Positions 8,617 to 18,025 of a stretch of 64,000 bases of DNA are shown piece by piece (the stretch's first letter is position 1; every line of letters begins with the position of its first letter). A program made the position numbers and the translations under genes. Source of the DNA: Pseudomonas azotoformans (lineage in GTDB: Bacteria > Pseudomonadota > Gammaproteobacteria > Pseudomonadales > Pseudomonadaceae); assembly GCF_900103345.1 (NCBI RefSeq), contig NZ_LT629702.1, positions 1,612,001 to 1,676,000 on the forward strand, read 5' to 3'. The notes beneath the pieces were generated by a model that saw only the letters and a list, made by a program, of their open reading frames with translations, had not been told where the DNA came from and ran no database searches.

Positions 8617-9674
8617 AGGTTGGCCTGGCGCTGCAACTCGGTACGCAACTGCACCAGGCTCGGGGTCACGATGGGCACGAACGCCGACTCACGCCAGCGC
8701 CGCGCAAAACCACTGCCGTGGGCGGTGAGGTAGGCCTTGCCGCCGCTGGCCTGCAACTCCAGCTGCACAGCGCTGGCAGCGGTCTCGGCCAGGGCGATGC
8801 GCAGCTTGAACAACGCTGCCGGCTCGGCCGCAAAGCGTCCGTCCAACAGGCCGTTCTTCAGGTCGGTGACCAGGTGATCCAACGTCACGCGCAGCGTTTC
8901 CAGTTCTTCGCGCAACACCGTACGGGTCGCGCCCAGATGGTTGGCCACTTCCGCCAGGGAACGCCGGGCCAGGCCGATGGACATGCCGCACTGCAACCCC
9001 AGGAACGCCGGGCGCACCGCAGGCAAGAACTTGCGTGCATCTTCATGCAGCAACCAGTCGCGACTCAACTCCACGCCTTCCAGCCCCAGGGCCGCGGTAT
9101 TGCTGGACTGCAACCCCAGCAACTCCAAGTCGCGTGAGCGCTGCAAGCCGGCCACTGCATCCGGAATCGCCAGGATAAACGGCGCACCACCCCCGGCGTG
9201 CTCGATGGCAGCCGCAGCGACAAAACCGCTTTTGCGCAGGTTGGTCACCCAATGCAGCCGACCGTTGAGGGTCCAGCCGTTGTCGGTGGGTTCAGCGCTG
9301 ATCTGCAAGGCTTCGATACCCGACAAGAACTTCATCGCGTTGGACAGCCCCGTGGCTCCCGCCAACTTGCCGCTGAGCAGGTCCGGCAACAGTCGCTCAC
9401 GCAGCTGCGCATTCGGGCTTTGCAGCAAATATTCGATAAACGAACGCTGGCCCCAGCACACAAACGCCGCCGCCAGGGAGTGGCTGGCGACATTGGCGAT
9501 GGCCTCCACCGCACCCGCCACATCCCCACCCAGGCCACCGAGTTGAGCCGGCACGCCGATACGCAATACATTGGCCTCTGCCAGCCGTGGCAGCACTTCC
9601 TGTGGATCGCAACTGCCCACGTCCAGGGCCTGCGCTTGAACATCGAGCCAACGGCTCAAGATTGGGTCAAGCAT
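8613..9674 (-). CDS. Acyl-CoA dehydrogenase-like flavoprotein (SfnB/monooxygenase-like branch)
   Basis: A 353-aa protein of the acyl-CoA dehydrogenase fold: an N-terminal helical domain (EANVLRIGVPAQLGGLGGD), a beta domain around 110-215 and a C-terminal helical bundle. AGGAG precedes the start. The usual catalytic glutamate of true acyl-CoA dehydrogenases is not evident, and the gene sits inside an ABC-importer operon. This matches the SfnB/DszC-like relatives that act in release of sulfur or nitrogen from organic molecules. I therefore infer a role in metabolising the imported compound with reduced flavin rather than in fatty-acid oxidation; this is context-based. Confidence 0.75.
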   Translation of the reverse strand: MLDPILSRWLDVQAQALDVGSCDPQEVLPRLAEANVLRIGVPAQLGGLGGDVAGAVEAIANVASHSLAAAFVCWGQRSFIEYLLQSPNAQLRERLLPDLLSGKLAGATGLSNAMKFLSGIEALQISAEPTDNGWTLNGRLHWVTNLRKSGFVAAAAIEHAGGGAPFILAIPDAVAGLQRSRDLELLGLQSSNTAALGLEGVELSRDWLLHEDARKFLPAVRPAFLGLQCGMSIGLARRSLAEVANHLGATRTVLREELETLRVTLDHLVTDLKNGLLDGRFAAEPAALFKLRIALAETAASAVQLELQASGGKAYLTAHGSGFARRWRESAFVPIVTPSLVQLRTELQRQANL

Positions 9675-9709
9675 TCATGTTTCTCCTTTTCACAGCGGGT
9701 GGGCCATCT

Positions 9710-10270
9710 TCAGCTTGCGGGTTTTTCCCAGCGGTATTGCGCCAGCTCCGGGTTCAACGGGGTGCGCGCAAACACGTTAGCGAAGTTGCACAGGGTTGCC
9801 AGGCTCACGCCCAGAATAACTTCCAGCGCCTGGCCCTGGGTATAACCGGCGGCCAGGAACGCCTCAAAACCGGCATCGCTGACATCGCCACGGGTGGCGA
9901 TCACTTCGCGGGTAAACGCAGCCAGTGTTTCATAGCGGGCATTCGGCAGTTCGCCGCGTTGGCGCAGGGCGTCGATGACTTCTTCCGGCAATTTGGCTTT
10001 GTTGCGTGCCACGGCAGTATGGCCGGCCACACAGAAATCGCAGCCGTGGGTGGTGGCCGCAATCAGTTGCACCACTTCGCGATCAGCCAGGCTGAGTTCG
10101 GCCTTGGCGTTCAGCCCGGAGACGGTGATGTAGGTCTCCAGCGCCGCCGGGGCGTTGGCCAGTACCGCCAGTAGATTGGGGATAAAACCCGAGCCTTTCA
10201 GCGCGTTTTCCAGGAAGGGCTTGGCCGCTTCCGGCGCGGTTTCAGGGGTGAGCAAGGGTACACGGGACAT
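9710..10270 (-). CDS. Carboxymuconolactone decarboxylase/AhpD-like protein
   Basis: A 186-aa all-helical protein with the AhpD-type redox motif THGCDFCVAGHT, giving Cys77, Cys80 and His84 in the C-x-x-C-x3-H arrangement used for peroxidase-like disulfide chemistry. AGGAG lies 8 bp before the ATG. It is the first gene of the five-gene operon and is divergent from the AraC-family regulator at 10373. Similar AhpD-like genes accompany flavin-dependent desulfurisation or oxidation clusters, where they may remove peroxide; that role is inferred. Confidence 0.85.
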   Translation of the reverse strand: MSRVPLLTPETAPEAAKPFLENALKGSGFIPNLLAVLANAPAALETYITVSGLNAKAELSLADREVVQLIAATTHGCDFCVAGHTAVARNKAKLPEEVIDALRQRGELPNARYETLAAFTREVIATRGDVSDAGFEAFLAAGYTQGQALEVILGVSLATLCNFANVFARTPLNPELAQYRWEKPAS

Positions 10271-10372
10271 GGAGGGGTCTCCTGATGGGTTCGTGTATCC
10301 AGTCTGTTGGTTATAAAAAATCGTCTCAATAGTCTAAAGTAGCGATTACTTGCTCTTGAGTCTTTCCATTAG

Positions 10373-11278
10373 ATGAATTCGTCCAGTGCACTTGTCGATT
10401 GGTTATTAGACAGCCTCGAACTCGACACCAGCCTATTCCATGTGGGTCGCTATTGCGGCGACTGGCATGCCAGCACCCATGGCCTGGCAAGCGCGAGTTT
10501 CCACCTGATTGTGCAGGGCCAGTGCTGGCTGCATATCGAGGGCGACACCACGCCGCATCGGTTGGATAACGGCGACGCAGTGTTCCTGTTGCGGGATTTG
10601 GAGTATCGCCTGTCCGGTGAGCCCACGGCTGCCGGCGCCCAGGAATGCCCCCGTGTACCGATGGAGCCCCTGGACAGCGCCGCCCACGATGGCGTCGGCC
10701 TGGTCTGCGGCTTCTTCCACTTTCAGTCCGGCCTGTCGGCGATGATCGTCGACAGCCTGCCCGCCTGGATCATCCTGCGCGCAGGCGACCCTTCGCTGAC
10801 CGCCGCGCGCAACCTGTTCGAGCTGATCCTGCAAGAGTGCGAGCGCGTGCCGGCGCCCTCTTCGGCTCTGCTTGAACGGCTGTGCCACCTGCTGTTCCTG
10901 TATGTCCTGCGCCAACAGGTGCTGGACAACCGTGAGCTCGGCGGCCTCGCGGCGCTGGCCCGGCAACCGGCGTTCGCCAACCTGCTGGAGCAGTTGATCG
11001 CCCATCCCGCCGACGCCTGGACCCTGGAAAGCATGGCCGCCTGTACCGGGCTGTCACGCTCGGCGTTTTTCAAGCGCTTCAATGAACTGTGCGGACAGTC
11101 GCCGGGCCAAGTGCTGCTGATGATGCGCATGCGCCATGCCTGCCAGCTGTTCAAGCAGGACCAGACCGTGGCGGATGTGTCGCTGGCCGTGGGGTATCAG
11201 TCGGTGGCGGCGTTTACCCGGGCGTTTCACAGGGTGACCGGGCAGCAGCCTGGGGCGTATCGCAAGGCCCAGGCCTAG
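10373..11278 (+). CDS. AraC-family transcriptional regulator, cupin sensor domain
   Basis: A 301-aa regulator. The N-terminal 1-170 is a cupin-type sensor (SFHLIVQGQCWLHIEGD, followed by HRLDNGDAVFLL), and the C-terminal 200-300 holds two helix-turn-helix units, ESMAACTGLSRSAFFKRFNE and VSLAVGYQSVAAFTRAFHRVTG, the usual AraC/XylS signature. It is divergent from the operon starting at 10270 with a 102-bp shared promoter region, so it is the likely activator of that operon. Its 3' end overlaps the convergent LysR gene by 4 bp. Confidence 0.9.
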   Translation: MNSSSALVDWLLDSLELDTSLFHVGRYCGDWHASTHGLASASFHLIVQGQCWLHIEGDTTPHRLDNGDAVFLLRDLEYRLSGEPTAAGAQECPRVPMEPLDSAAHDGVGLVCGFFHFQSGLSAMIVDSLPAWIILRAGDPSLTAARNLFELILQECERVPAPSSALLERLCHLLFLYVLRQQVLDNRELGGLAALARQPAFANLLEQLIAHPADAWTLESMAACTGLSRSAFFKRFNELCGQSPGQVLLMMRMRHACQLFKQDQTVADVSLAVGYQSVAAFTRAFHRVTGQQPGAYRKAQA

Positions 11279-12186
11279 CGCTGCAAACCAGTGCCGGGCC
11301 GGGCGCAAAGCTCGATCAGCCAGTCCACAAACACGCGTACACGCTGGGACAGTTGGCGGTGTGGCGGATACAGCGCCGACAGGGCCATTTTCGGCACCGC
11401 CAGGCTGGGCAATACTTGCACCAGGGTGCCTTCGGCCAGTTGACGCGTCGCGTGGTAAGCCGGCGCCTGGATCAGGCCGAACCCGGCTTCACAGGCCGCG
11501 AAGTAGCCATCGGAACTGTTCACCGCCAAGCCTTTTGACAGGTTGAACGTACGCAATTGGCCGTCGACTTCAAACTCCAGGCCAAAGCGTTTGCCCGTGA
11601 CGCTGGAGACGTACTCGACCATCTGATGGTTGGCCAGGTCCTCCAACGATGCCGGAATACCCCGGCGCGCCAGATACACCGGGCTCGCCAACGTCAGTTG
11701 ATCCATCATCGCCAACGGCCGTGCCACCAGCGACTCATCCAGGGCCAGACCACCGCGCAGCACGCAATCCACACCTTCACGGATCAAGTCCACCGGGCGG
11801 TCGTTCAGACTGATCTCCAGTTCGATCTGGGGGTAGCGGGCCGTGAATGTCGGCAATGCAGGGATCACGATCAAGCGCCCGATGCCTGACGGCATGTCAA
11901 CACTCAAGGTGCCGCGCGGGTTCTGGCGTTGCGTGGAAAACACCGCCTCGGTTTCCTCAAGGTCCGACAGTAATTGCACACAGCGCTGGTAATACGCTGC
12001 GCCATCCAGCGTCGGGCTGACTTGCCGCGTGGTGCGCTGCAACAGTTGCACGCCCAGGTGTGCCTCCAATTGCTTGATCAACACCGTCACCGAGGCGCGG
12101 GGCAGTTGCAGGCTGTCGGCGGCCTTGGCAAAGCCGCGCAGTTCGACGATCCGGGTGAACACGCGCATCGCGTTGAAACGGTCCAA
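11275..12186 (-). CDS. LysR-family transcriptional regulator
   Basis: A 303-aa LTTR with an N-terminal winged HTH ([20 protein letters not shown] then [17 protein letters not shown]) and a periplasmic-binding-protein-like effector domain from about residue 90. It is divergent from an aldo/keto reductase gene (12307) with a 120-bp intergenic region and probably controls it, the standard LTTR arrangement. Effector unknown. Confidence 0.9.
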   Translation of the reverse strand: MDRFNAMRVFTRIVELRGFAKAADSLQLPRASVTVLIKQLEAHLGVQLLQRTTRQVSPTLDGAAYYQRCVQLLSDLEETEAVFSTQRQNPRGTLSVDMPSGIGRLIVIPALPTFTARYPQIELEISLNDRPVDLIREGVDCVLRGGLALDESLVARPLAMMDQLTLASPVYLARRGIPASLEDLANHQMVEYVSSVTGKRFGLEFEVDGQLRTFNLSKGLAVNSSDGYFAACEAGFGLIQAPAYHATRQLAEGTLVQVLPSLAVPKMALSALYPPHRQLSQRVRVFVDWLIELCARPGTGLQR

Positions 12187-12306
12187 TGGGCGGTTCCTTG
12201 CACTGATTATTTAGACATTACGAATAGTGTTAGTGCTTTTAGCCGGTTTATCCAGGTTTTGTCGAGCGTGACAATGCAATCCTTCCCCACCCAAGGAGCA
12301 ATACCC

Positions 12307-13302
12307 ATGCATACCCGCCAACTCGGAATACACGGCCCACTCGTCTCAGCCATCGGCCTCGGCTGCATGGGCATGAGCGATTTCTACACCCCCGGCAGCG
12401 ACACCCGCGAAGCCATCGCCACCTTGCACCGCGCGCTGGAACTGGGCATCAATTTACTCGACACCGCCGATATCTATGGCCCGCACACCAACGAAGCACT
12501 GATCGGCAAGGCCATCGTCGGCAAGCGCGACCAGGTGTTCCTGGCCAGCAAGTTCGGCATCGTGCGTGACCCGGCCAATCCCGCCCTGCGGGGTGTGAAC
12601 GGCCGCCCTGAATACATCCGCAACGCCATCGACGGCACCCTGCGCCGACTGGGTGTGGAGACCCTCGACCTGTACTACCAGCACCGCATCGACCCGGACG
12701 TCGCCATCGAAGAAACCGTCGGCGCCATGGCCGAGCTGGTGCACCAGGGCAAGGTGCGTTACCTGGGCCTGAGCGAAGCCTCTGCCGCCACCCTGGAACG
12801 TGCCCACAAGGTGCACCCGATCAGCACCCTGCAAAGCGAATACTCGCTGTGGAGCCGCGACCAGGAACATAACGGCTGCCTCGCCACCTGCCAGCGCCTG
12901 GGCATCGCCTTTGTGCCCTACAGCCCGCTGGGCCGTGGCTTTCTCACTGGCGCGCTGCAAAGCCCGGACGACTTCGGCGCCGATGACTATCGCCGCTTCA
13001 GCCCACGCTTCCAGGGCGAGAACTTCGCCAAGAACCTCGAACTGGTCAAACAGGTGCAGGCGCTGGCCGCCGACAAAGGCATCAGCGCCGGGCAACTCGC
13101 CTTGGCGTGGGTGCTGGCGCAGGGTGATTTCATCATTCCGATTCCCGGCACGAAGCGGCGTAAATACCTGGAAGAGAATGTCGCCGCGCTGTCGGTCAGC
13201 CTCAGCCCGAGCGAACTGGCGGCCCTGGAGGCGATCTTTCCCGCCGAGGCCCCCGCCGGCTTGCGCTACCCCGAGGCGGTGATGGCCATGCTGGACATCT
13301 GA
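12307..13302 (+). CDS. Aldo/keto reductase
   Basis: A 331-aa NADPH-dependent oxidoreductase with a TIM barrel. The ATG at 12307 follows AAGGAG (12292-12297); longer in-frame starts reach into the neighbouring LysR gene and lack a ribosome site. Catalytic residues visible: Asp and Tyr in [18 protein letters not shown], Lys in ASKFG, His in YYQHRID. The C-terminal cofactor segment is [19 protein letters not shown]. The sequence resembles the YajO/AKR13-like subgroup that reduces aldehydes and ketones. Likely controlled by the divergent LysR protein. Confidence 0.9.
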   Translation: MHTRQLGIHGPLVSAIGLGCMGMSDFYTPGSDTREAIATLHRALELGINLLDTADIYGPHTNEALIGKAIVGKRDQVFLASKFGIVRDPANPALRGVNGRPEYIRNAIDGTLRRLGVETLDLYYQHRIDPDVAIEETVGAMAELVHQGKVRYLGLSEASAATLERAHKVHPISTLQSEYSLWSRDQEHNGCLATCQRLGIAFVPYSPLGRGFLTGALQSPDDFGADDYRRFSPRFQGENFAKNLELVKQVQALAADKGISAGQLALAWVLAQGDFIIPIPGTKRRKYLEENVAALSVSLSPSELAALEAIFPAEAPAGLRYPEAVMAMLDI

Positions 13303-13308
13303 ATAGAA

Positions 13309-13338
13309 ACCGCGCCGCTCACCGGCGCGGTGTTTTTC
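13309..13338 (+). terminator. Rho-independent terminator after the aldo/keto reductase gene
   Basis: A 9-bp perfect stem ACCGCGCCG (13309-13317) / CGGCGCGGT (13323-13331) with a 5-base loop is followed by GTTTTTC. It begins 7 bp after the stop codon. Confidence 0.9.
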
Positions 13339-13437
13339 TTGCACGATCGTACCTAAAGCTCCGCCCTGCCAGGCCGATAGCCCTACGAAGCTCTAACAAA
13401 GCCGCGTCGGTAATAAACGCTTCGTAAGGACGACCCC

Positions 13438-15432
13438 ATGCCCCCACTGCGCTCCATCCAAGCCCGCTATACCCTGTTCCTGGTGCTGTTCGTCCTGGTG
13501 TTATTGGTGTTGACCGTAGTGGGTATCGGCCAGTTGGTCGCGCCCAAGCTGCAGCACACCGAAGAACAGGTGGTGCTCAACCGTGTCGCTGAGGTCGCCG
13601 AGCAGATCCAGGGCGAACTCAACAAAGTCCAGTCCCAGCAACGCAGCATCACCCAGACCATTCCATTGCTCGACAGCGATGCCATTGACAAGGTTCTGCC
13701 GGGCCTGGTCGACCAGTATGGCGAGCTGAAAGTCTTCGGCGGCGGTATCTGGCCGCTGCCCAACCAGCGCACTCCGGGGCGCAACAAGCACAGTACGTTC
13801 TGGCACCGCGATGCGTCAGGCAAGCTGGCCGTGAACACCTTCTGGAACAGCGACCCGGCGCCCAACTATTACGACCAGAGCTGGTACAAGGGCGGCCTCG
13901 CCTCTCCACGCGGTCAATGTGCCTGGGCCGCCGCCTACAAGGACGACGCCAGCCAGGAGCCGCGCACCAACTGCGCCATGGCGATCCAGCGCGACGGCGT
14001 GCCTTATGGCGTCGCCACCATCGACGTGACCCTGGGCTTCTTCAATGACTTGGTCGCCAGCAAAGAGAAAGACATCGGCGGGCAAATGCTGATCGTCGAA
14101 GGCGACGGCAAGATCATCAGCAACAGCTCACGCATCAGCGGCCCGGTGGTGTTGAAAAACATCAGCGAACTCACCGGCACCTCGGCATTTGCCGCCCAGG
14201 TCAGCAAAGCCCTGGCCCACCGCGACCAGGCGCTGCAACGCAGTGAATTCGACAACCAGGGCGTGGCCAGCACCTTCTACATGCGCCCCATCGAAGGCAC
14301 GCCGTGGTTCCTTGCCACTGCCCTGCCCACGTCGCTGATCACCGCCCAGCGCAATGACGTGCTCGGCACCCTGGCGCTGTTGCAGATCCCGATGGTGGTG
14401 CTGCTGGTGCTGCTCGCGGCGTATGCGATCCGCCAACTGGTGCAGCGCATGAAGTCGCTGAAAACCAATATCGACGCACTCTCCGCCGGCGACGCCGACC
14501 TCACGCGACGCATCACCATCCGCGCCGAAGACGAACTGGGTGCCATCGGCCATTCGGTGAACCGCTTTATCGTCTACCTGCAAAACATGATCGGCGAAGT
14601 GACCCTGGCCACCGGCGCCATGTCGTCGAGCCTGGCGCAGTTGCAACAGACCTCGGCGCACACCAACCAGATCCTGGTGCGGCATGCCTCGGAGACCGAC
14701 CAGACGGTGACCGCCATCACCGAAATGAGCTCCACCGCTGACACCGTGGCGCAAAACGCCGCCGAAACCGCCGCCTTCACCCAGCGTGCCAATGAGCACG
14801 CCGACCGTTCCCGCGTGGTGGTCGGAGAGGCGTCAAACAGCGTCAGCGCGTTGATCGGTGAAGTCTCCAGCGCCACCCACAGCGTGGAGAACATGCGCCA
14901 GGACGCTGCGCGCATCACCGAAACCCTCGGCGTGATCGGCGCGATTGCCGGGCAGACCAACCTGCTGGCCCTCAACGCCGCCATCGAAGCGGCGCGGGCT
15001 GGCGAACAAGGCCGTGGTTTCGCGGTGGTGGCCGATGAAGTCCGTGCGCTCGCCGCACGCACCCAGGCCAGTACCTCGCAGATCAACGACATGCTCACGC
15101 GCCTGACCGCAGGCGTGAGCTCCTCGGTGGCGGCCATGGAAAACACCCAGGCCAGCTGCCAGTCGGCGGCGGACGCCACGGCGCGGGTGAACACTGGGTT
15201 GGATGAAATGGCCGGCTCCGTCAGCCATATCAACAACCTCAGCACCCAGATCGCCACGGCCGCCGAGCAGCAAAGCGCGGTGACCGAGGAGATCAACCGC
15301 AGCATGGTGCAGATCCGACAAATGGTCGAAGAGCTGGTGCAGAGCGGCCACGCTACCGAAAACAATACCCAGAGCCTGCTGGAGGCGAATGGTCGGGTGA
15401 TTGCCCTGATGGGCCGATTCAAGGTGCGCTGA
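13438..15432 (+). CDS. Methyl-accepting chemotaxis protein with dCache sensor
   Basis: A 664-aa chemoreceptor. One N-terminal membrane segment (about 9-31) is followed by a periplasmic region of about 275 residues that reads as a double Cache domain ([32 protein letters not shown]), a second membrane segment near 310-335, a HAMP domain ([23 protein letters not shown]) and the signalling hairpin with the conserved tip [20 protein letters not shown]. The arginine of the amino-acid-binding dCache_1AA motif is absent at the YYDQSWY position, so a ligand other than common amino acids is likely. Monocistronic, with a terminator upstream. Confidence 0.93.
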   Translation: MPPLRSIQARYTLFLVLFVLVLLVLTVVGIGQLVAPKLQHTEEQVVLNRVAEVAEQIQGELNKVQSQQRSITQTIPLLDSDAIDKVLPGLVDQYGELKVFGGGIWPLPNQRTPGRNKHSTFWHRDASGKLAVNTFWNSDPAPNYYDQSWYKGGLASPRGQCAWAAAYKDDASQEPRTNCAMAIQRDGVPYGVATIDVTLGFFNDLVASKEKDIGGQMLIVEGDGKIISNSSRISGPVVLKNISELTGTSAFAAQVSKALAHRDQALQRSEFDNQGVASTFYMRPIEGTPWFLATALPTSLITAQRNDVLGTLALLQIPMVVLLVLLAAYAIRQLVQRMKSLKTNIDALSAGDADLTRRITIRAEDELGAIGHSVNRFIVYLQNMIGEVTLATGAMSSSLAQLQQTSAHTNQILVRHASETDQTVTAITEMSSTADTVAQNAAETAAFTQRANEHADRSRVVVGEASNSVSALIGEVSSATHSVENMRQDAARITETLGVIGAIAGQTNLLALNAAIEAARAGEQGRGFAVVADEVRALAARTQASTSQINDMLTRLTAGVSSSVAAMENTQASCQSAADATARVNTGLDEMAGSVSHINNLSTQIATAAEQQSAVTEEINRSMVQIRQMVEELVQSGHATENNTQSLLEANGRVIALMGRFKVR

Positions 15433-15510
15433 TAAACGGCTGGAACACTCCCGTGCAATGTGCGGGAGTGGGACTATTCTGACAGTTCCAAGACGCACAG
15501 GAGGTGTGCC

Positions 15511-15969
15511 ATGCGCGCAGCCGAGCAGTCGGTCCGCTTGGAGCGGATCAGTCAGGAACGTTTTATCCACGCTCCCATCGATGCCGTTTATGACTATGTG
15601 ACCCAGCCGGATCGCTGGCACGAATGGCATCCCACGTCCCTCGGTGCCGACACCGGCACCACCGGTTCACTCCCCGCCGGCGCCCGCTTCACCGAAATGA
15701 TCGACCTGCTGGGGGTACGCGTACCCATGAGCTACCGCGTGCAAATCGCCCGGCGCCCCGGCGAGTTCAAGACCGTGTTTACGTCCCTGGCCGTGGATGG
15801 TTCGATTCATTACTTCCTCATGCCCCATCAGGGCGGCACGTTGTTCAAGCGGGTGCTGACCTATGAAACCGAACTGCAACTGGCCACCCTGCATGAACGC
15901 ATGATCGAGCTGTCGGCGATTGCCCTGGACCAGCTCAAGCACCGGCTGGAAAACCCACCGTTCGTATAA
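15511..15969 (+). CDS. SRPBCC-family protein
   Basis: A 152-aa protein starting at the ATG at 15511, which has AGGAGG 6 bp upstream. It shows the START/SRPBCC pattern: ERFIHAPIDAVYDYVTQPDRWHEWHP at the N-terminus, a beta-sheet middle and a long C-terminal helix (HERMIELSAIALDQLKHRLE). Such proteins bind hydrophobic ligands in a deep pocket or act as polyketide-cyclase-like enzymes. Neighbours do not suggest a pathway. Confidence 0.8.
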   Translation: MRAAEQSVRLERISQERFIHAPIDAVYDYVTQPDRWHEWHPTSLGADTGTTGSLPAGARFTEMIDLLGVRVPMSYRVQIARRPGEFKTVFTSLAVDGSIHYFLMPHQGGTLFKRVLTYETELQLATLHERMIELSAIALDQLKHRLENPPFV

Positions 15970-15995
15970 TCTTGAAACATTCTCGCCCTGCAGGC

Positions 15996-16015
15996 GCTGG
16001 CTTGCCCGCGATGAC
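15996..16015. repeat. Single REP element
   Basis: GCTGGCTTGCCCGCGATGAC matches the REP core common in Pseudomonas fluorescens-group genomes (GGCTTGCC[G/C]GCGATG). It lies in the 97-bp gap between the SRPBCC and DUF411 genes and has no visible inverted partner, so it is a solo REP. Confidence 0.6.
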
Positions 16016-16066
16016 GTCGTCATGATCGCCGCCATCCCAATAGTCACCTCCTGCACGCGAGATCCT

Positions 16067-16513
16067 ATGAACACCCCATTGCGCCTGGCCCTGCTGTCAA
16101 CCCTGTTCACCGCCACCCTGGCCCAGGCCGCCGACCTGATCCCCATCGACGTGCACCGCGACGCCAACTGCGGTTGCTGTAAAAAATGGATCAGCCACCT
16201 GGAAAGCAACGGCTTCAAGGTCAATGACCATGTCGAAGCCGACATGAGCGCCGTCAAGCAACGCCTGGGCGTAGCGCCGCGCCTGGGCTCGTGCCACACC
16301 GCCGTGATCGACGGCAAATTCGTCGAAGGCCACGTGCCTGCCGAACAGGTGTTGGCCCTGCGCAAACGCGACGACCTGCTGGGCGTCGCCGCGCCGGGCA
16401 TGCCCATGGGCTCGCCGGGCATGGAAGTGGAAGGCCGCAGCGAGGCCTATCAGGTCATCGGCCTGACCCGTGAGGGTAAAGACGTGGTGGTGGCTGAATA
16501 CCCGGCGCAATGA
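16067..16513 (+). CDS. DUF411 periplasmic metal-binding protein
   Basis: A 148-aa secreted protein with signal peptide MNTPLRLALLSTLFTATLAQA. The mature part carries the DUF411 hallmark: NCGCCKKW (a C-x-C-C cluster), SCHTAVIDGKFVEGHVPAEQV and a PGMPMGSPGME Met-rich segment. Members are linked to copper or other soft-metal handling in the periplasm. Its stop overlaps the start of the YqaA-like gene by 4 bp, so the two are translationally coupled. Confidence 0.88.
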   Translation: MNTPLRLALLSTLFTATLAQAADLIPIDVHRDANCGCCKKWISHLESNGFKVNDHVEADMSAVKQRLGVAPRLGSCHTAVIDGKFVEGHVPAEQVLALRKRDDLLGVAAPGMPMGSPGMEVEGRSEAYQVIGLTREGKDVVVAEYPAQ

Positions 16514-16941
16514 TCGCGGGTTACCTCGGGCTATTCTTCGCGGCGTTCGGCGCCGCGACCTTGCTGCCCCTGCAATCGGAAGCCGTGCTGGTCGGCCTGC
16601 TGCTCAGCGGGCATTACAGCCTGTGGCTGTTGCTGGGTATCGCCACCCTGGGCAATGTGCTGGGCTCGGTGGTGAACTGGTGGCTGGGGCGCTGGGTGGA
16701 GCACTTCAAGGGGCGGCGCTGGTTTCCGGTGAATGACCAGCAGTTGGATAAAGCCCGCAACCATTACCAGCGCTGGGGACACTGGACACTGTTGCTCAGT
16801 TGGGTTCCGGTCATCGGCGACCCGTTGACGTTGGTGGCCGGGGTGATGCGCGAGCCGTTGTGGCGATTCCTGTTGCTGGTGACCCTGGCCAAAGGCCTGC
16901 GTTATGGCGTGCTGGCCGCTGTGACGTTGCAATGGGTTTAA
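16510..16941 (+). CDS. YqaA-family membrane protein (SNARE-associated/DedA-like)
   Basis: A 143-aa inner-membrane protein with about four hydrophobic segments. The PLQSEAVLVGLL, GNVLGSVVNWWLGRW and YQRWGHWTLLLSWVPVIGDPLTLVAGVMR motifs match the YqaA branch of the DedA/VTT superfamily, whose members handle lipids or maintain membrane potential. Shorter than full DedA (about 200 aa) but normal for YqaA. Coupled to the DUF411 gene through an ATGA overlap. Confidence 0.85.
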   Translation: MIAGYLGLFFAAFGAATLLPLQSEAVLVGLLLSGHYSLWLLLGIATLGNVLGSVVNWWLGRWVEHFKGRRWFPVNDQQLDKARNHYQRWGHWTLLLSWVPVIGDPLTLVAGVMREPLWRFLLLVTLAKGLRYGVLAAVTLQWV

Positions 16942-16997
16942 TCGCTACTTAATCCTTGGGCAACAGCATCCGATCCACCCTTCCCGGAGCCCTGACA

Positions 16998-17999
16998 ATG
17001 CCTCTGTTCCGCGCTTTTTACATCGCCGGCCTGCTCACGGCCACCGCCGCTCCCGTGTTCGCTGCCACCTACGGTCCCGAACTGCAAGGCTTTGAATACC
17101 CCTATCCGCTCAAGCATTTCGAGTTTCAGTCCCAAGGCGAATCCCTGCAAATGGGCTACATGGACGTGCCGGCCAAGGGCAAGTCCAACGGTCGCAGCGT
17201 GGTGCTGATGCACGGCAAGAACTTCTGCGGCGCCACTTGGGAAGGCTCGATCAAGGCCCTGAGTGACGCCGGCTACCGCGTGATCGCGCCGGACCAGATC
17301 GGCTTCTGCAGTTCCAGCAAGCCCGATCATTACCAGTACAGCTTCCAGCAACTGGCGTTCAATACCCACCAACTGTTGGAAAAGCTCGGTGTTCAGAAGG
17401 CCACCCTGATCGGCCATTCCACCGGCGGCATGCTTGCCACGCGCTACGCCCTGATGTACCCCGCGCAAACCGAACAGTTGGCGCTGGTCAATCCGATCGG
17501 CCTGGAAGACTGGAAAGCGTTGGGGGTGCCCTCGCTCAGCGTCGACCAGTGGTATGCCCGTGAGCTGAACGTCAGCGCCGAGGGCATCCGCAAGTACCAA
17601 CTCAATACCTACTACGTCGGGCGCTGGAAGCCGGAGTACGAGCGCTGGGTGGACATGTACGCCGGCCTCAGCAACGGCCCCGGGCATACGCGGGTCGCAT
17701 GGAACTCGGCGCTGATTTACGACATGATCTTCACCCAGCCGGTGTACTACGAGTTCAAGGACCTGAAGATGCCGACGCTGCTGCTGATCGGCACATCGGA
17801 CAACACCGCCATTGGCAAGGACGTCGCGCCACCAGCCGTCAAAGCCAGGCTCGGCAACTATGCCGTGTTGGGCAAGCAGGTGGCCAAGCTGATCCCCCAC
17901 GCCACCCTGGTGGAATTTCCGGGCCTGGGGCATGCGCCACAGATGGAAGAACCGGCCCAGTTCCACAAAACGCTGTTGCAGGGGCTGAACGCCCTTTAA
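16998..17999 (+). CDS. Secreted alpha/beta hydrolase
   Basis: A 333-aa hydrolase with signal peptide (cleavage near AFA/AT, residue 22). The nucleophile elbow is GHSTGG with Ser141, and the catalytic histidine is His312 in GLGHAPQMEEP; the oxyanion region is LMHGKNFCG. The ATG at 16998 follows GGAG. Sequence is closest in style to periplasmic 2-hydroxy-6-oxohepta-dienoate-hydrolase-like or haloperoxidase-like alpha/beta hydrolases. Substrate unknown. The next gene (18026) follows after 26 bp and may be co-transcribed. Confidence 0.88.
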   Translation: MPLFRAFYIAGLLTATAAPVFAATYGPELQGFEYPYPLKHFEFQSQGESLQMGYMDVPAKGKSNGRSVVLMHGKNFCGATWEGSIKALSDAGYRVIAPDQIGFCSSSKPDHYQYSFQQLAFNTHQLLEKLGVQKATLIGHSTGGMLATRYALMYPAQTEQLALVNPIGLEDWKALGVPSLSVDQWYARELNVSAEGIRKYQLNTYYVGRWKPEYERWVDMYAGLSNGPGHTRVAWNSALIYDMIFTQPVYYEFKDLKMPTLLLIGTSDNTAIGKDVAPPAVKARLGNYAVLGKQVAKLIPHATLVEFPGLGHAPQMEEPAQFHKTLLQGLNAL

Positions 18000-18025
18000 T
18001 CCAACCTTTTTCGAGGCACTCGTGA

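Noticed and set aside
11974..12306. A longer start for the aldo/keto reductase
   Set aside because: The added residues lie in the divergent LysR gene and promoter; the ATG at 12307 has AAGGAG and the family N-terminus.
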